Under the pieces are notes generated by a model, which did no database searches, was not told the DNA's origin, and worked only from the letters and a program-made list of their open reading frames with translations. This document shows, in pieces, positions 30,801 through 33,800 of a stretch of 39,147 nucleotides of DNA (position 1 is the first letter of the stretch; every line of letters begins with the position of its first letter). Position numbers and translations under genes: made by a program. This DNA comes from Baffinella frigidus (lineage: Eukaryota; Cryptophyceae; Cryptomonadales; Baffinellaceae). The stretch spans positions 128,222 through 167,368 of the forward strand of contig MU646741.1 of NCBI GenBank assembly GCA_026770585.1, read 5' to 3'.

Positions 30801-33800
30801 GACCCTCTCTTGGAGCTCGTGAAAGTGGATCCCAAGAGTCTGGGGGTGGGGCTGTACCCATGCGCCCCCTCCTCTGGCTTTGCAACCCACTTCAAAAAAA
30901 ATTGTAATGTTTTTGACCAGCGTCGCGTCTAAATCAGTCCTCTCCTAAAATTGGATTTCGGCATTAACAGGACCCCCTCTCGGAGCTGGTGAAAGTGGAT
31001 CCCAAGAGTCTGGGGGTGGGGCTGTACCAGCACGACATCAACGCCAAGCACCTTGAAAAGCAGCTCCGCGACGTGCGAAGCCCTCAACACCCCGAAACCC
31101 TAACTTCTGCAAACTGGCAGTATAAAGTTGGTGGGGTTTAACACTTGAAAGTCCACCTGAACGCTTCAATCCCCACAACTTCTAGACTCTTTTAGAGGCC
31201 CACGCTGCGGTGGTTGGCTCATGACGTGCGAAGCCCCTTAACCCTACCACCAGCCCTCGTAGACCAAATCCCGATTTTTCGCATTGACTTTTCCCCTCCG
31301 ATCCCTACAACTTCCGGCGCCACTCGCCACATTTGGAGGCCCACATTGTTTTGAGGGTTTCGCGAAACCCTCAAATCCCCAAAATCCTAACTACTGCAAG
31401 CTGACAGGATTTGAAAAGTTATTTTCTAACACCTGAACGTCTGCCTGAAAGCTTCAATTCTCACAGTTTCTAGACCCTTTTGGAGGCCCACGCTGAGGTG
31501 GTTGGCTCATGAGAAATAGTTGAGGCCAAATCGTTGATAGTTGAGGCCAAATTGCTGCCGTGTGAGGAAACCGTGGGGCTGTACCAGCACGAAATCAAGC
31601 ACCTCGAGAGGCAGCTCCGGGGGGGGTGCAAATTCTTGTGGGTGTGGCCTATATATGATAGATGGACGCCAAATTCTTGTGGGTGTGGCCTATATACGCC
31701 AAGCACCTCGAGAGGTGCTTGGCGTATATAGCTCCGCGACGTGCGAAACCCTACCCCCTACCCCCTACACAAAAAAACCTAAACCCTAAACCCTAAACCC
31801 TAAACCCTAGACCTTAAACCCTAAACCCTACACCCTAAACCCGAAACCGTAAACCCTAAACCCTAAACCCTACGCCCTATCCCGTCATCTCTGAACCGTA
31901 ACTACTGCAAACTGGCAGTCTGCTTTATTTAAAAAGGTGTTGGATTCCAACACCTGGCAGCTCCAATTCCCACAACTTCCGGCGCCACTCGCCACATTTG
32001 GAGGCCCACACTGCGTTGGTTGGCACATTAACAACTGCTTCAAGCCCAATCGCTGCCTTTTCAACCCTAAATCAATTGGAAACACAGAGCAAACTCCCAG
32101 TCTGCAGTATTGTACTTTTCGGGTCAGCGCGGATTTTGGGTCGGGGTCGGGAAGTCGGGAAAAATCGAAAATATCGAAAAAGGGCTCTAGTATTTGTACA
32201 TATTATGGGTGGGGGGTGCATCTTGTCATCATATCAATGCATAAGACAGCATAAAACTTTAGATGGACGCATCGATTTTCGAGATTTTCATTTCCCGACT
32301 CCCCGACCCGACCTCGAGAAAATCCGCGCTGACCCGAAAAGTACAATAGAAAAAGACGTGCCCGGGAATCGATTCCGGTCTAGGAGATTTAAATGCATCC
32401 CCCTTTCCGCTGAGAAAATTCCTTTACTCAGGGAGTCCTGCGCAGATGTACTTCCTCAATAAAGCAACTCTTTCTGCGTTCACTTTCTCAATAAAGCGAC
32501 TCTCTCTGCGTTTCCTTCCTCAATAAAGCAACTCTCTCTCTCTCTGCTACCCAGGTGGTGAAACGTGCGGTGAAAAAAACAGCTCTCTCTCTCTCAGCTG
32601 AGAGAGAGTTGCTTTTTTGAGGATGTACAGCTGAGCGGATTTACAGAACACCCAAACCTGAAGCCCGTACGGAAGAGCCCGGGCCCCCCACATTGGTGAG
32701 CCCAAATGGACTAAGACAGCATCTCCCTTTCCACTGAGACATCGTTGCCTCGCTGAACGTCCTCTTTTCCGCTGGGACGTTGTCTTCGAAACATGTGGTG
32801 GAGGGTGCGGTGACCGCCCGTGGAACACCCAAACCTGAAGCCCGTACGGACTACCGCCATCAAAACCACCTCAATTTGACCATCAAAATCACAATCGTGA
32901 ACACCCCGCGCCCTCCTGAGATATGTCTGCTATGCAGGTGGTGGAGGGTGCAGTGAACGCGGTCGGCGTCGACCTCAACACCAGCAGTTGACTAATTCGA
33001 GGGGTCCCTGGTAGGAGGCATGCCCCGTAAATTTGATGGTCAAATTGAGGTGATTGTGATGGTCAAATTGATGGGAATCTAGTGGGTGGTTTTGATGGTC
33101 AAATTGATGGTCGAATTCTATGTCTGCTATGCAGGTGGTGGAGGGTGCGGTGAACGCGGTCGGCGTCGACCTCAACACCGCCTCCCCGTCCCTCCTCCAG
33201 TGCGCTCCCGCCACCATGACAACTGAGCCTGGAACCCTGAAAGTTGACGGATTTGTACCACGAACCCAGCGTGTCAACTTGAGAATAGTCGGCCAGCCCG
33301 ACCCTCAACAACGCCTCCCCGTCCCGCCTCCAGTGCGCTCCTCCCACCCGCCCTCCCACTAACCCTCTGAAGTGAACCAAATTGTGAGTCCGACTTTTTG
33401 GATTGCAGGCGGGCTGTTGAGCCATTCCGGTCGAATTCGAGGCTTGCCAGCCACGCAAGAGTGTAGGGCAGAGTGGCCTGCAGGAGAAATAGTCAGATCT
33501 GACTATTTTTTAAGTTCATAAGTGGACGTTTTCCCCAGAGAAAAATAGAAAAATCGGAAAGTTGGTACAAATTCCGTGTGAACTGACTTGTTTTCCTAGG
33601 TCAGCCTTACACTCTTGCGTGGAGGTGGAAATCGAGAAAGCCAAAATCAGGATTTGGTCCACCCGGATCCGGACGCTCAGTAGAAAAAACGGACGTGAAT
33701 TCGGACGAGGACGATATATGGGCGTGACAGTAGATGATAGATGGTCGTGACAGAGAGTAAAATGACGGATAGATGGGCGTGACAGAAGAATAAACGGACG

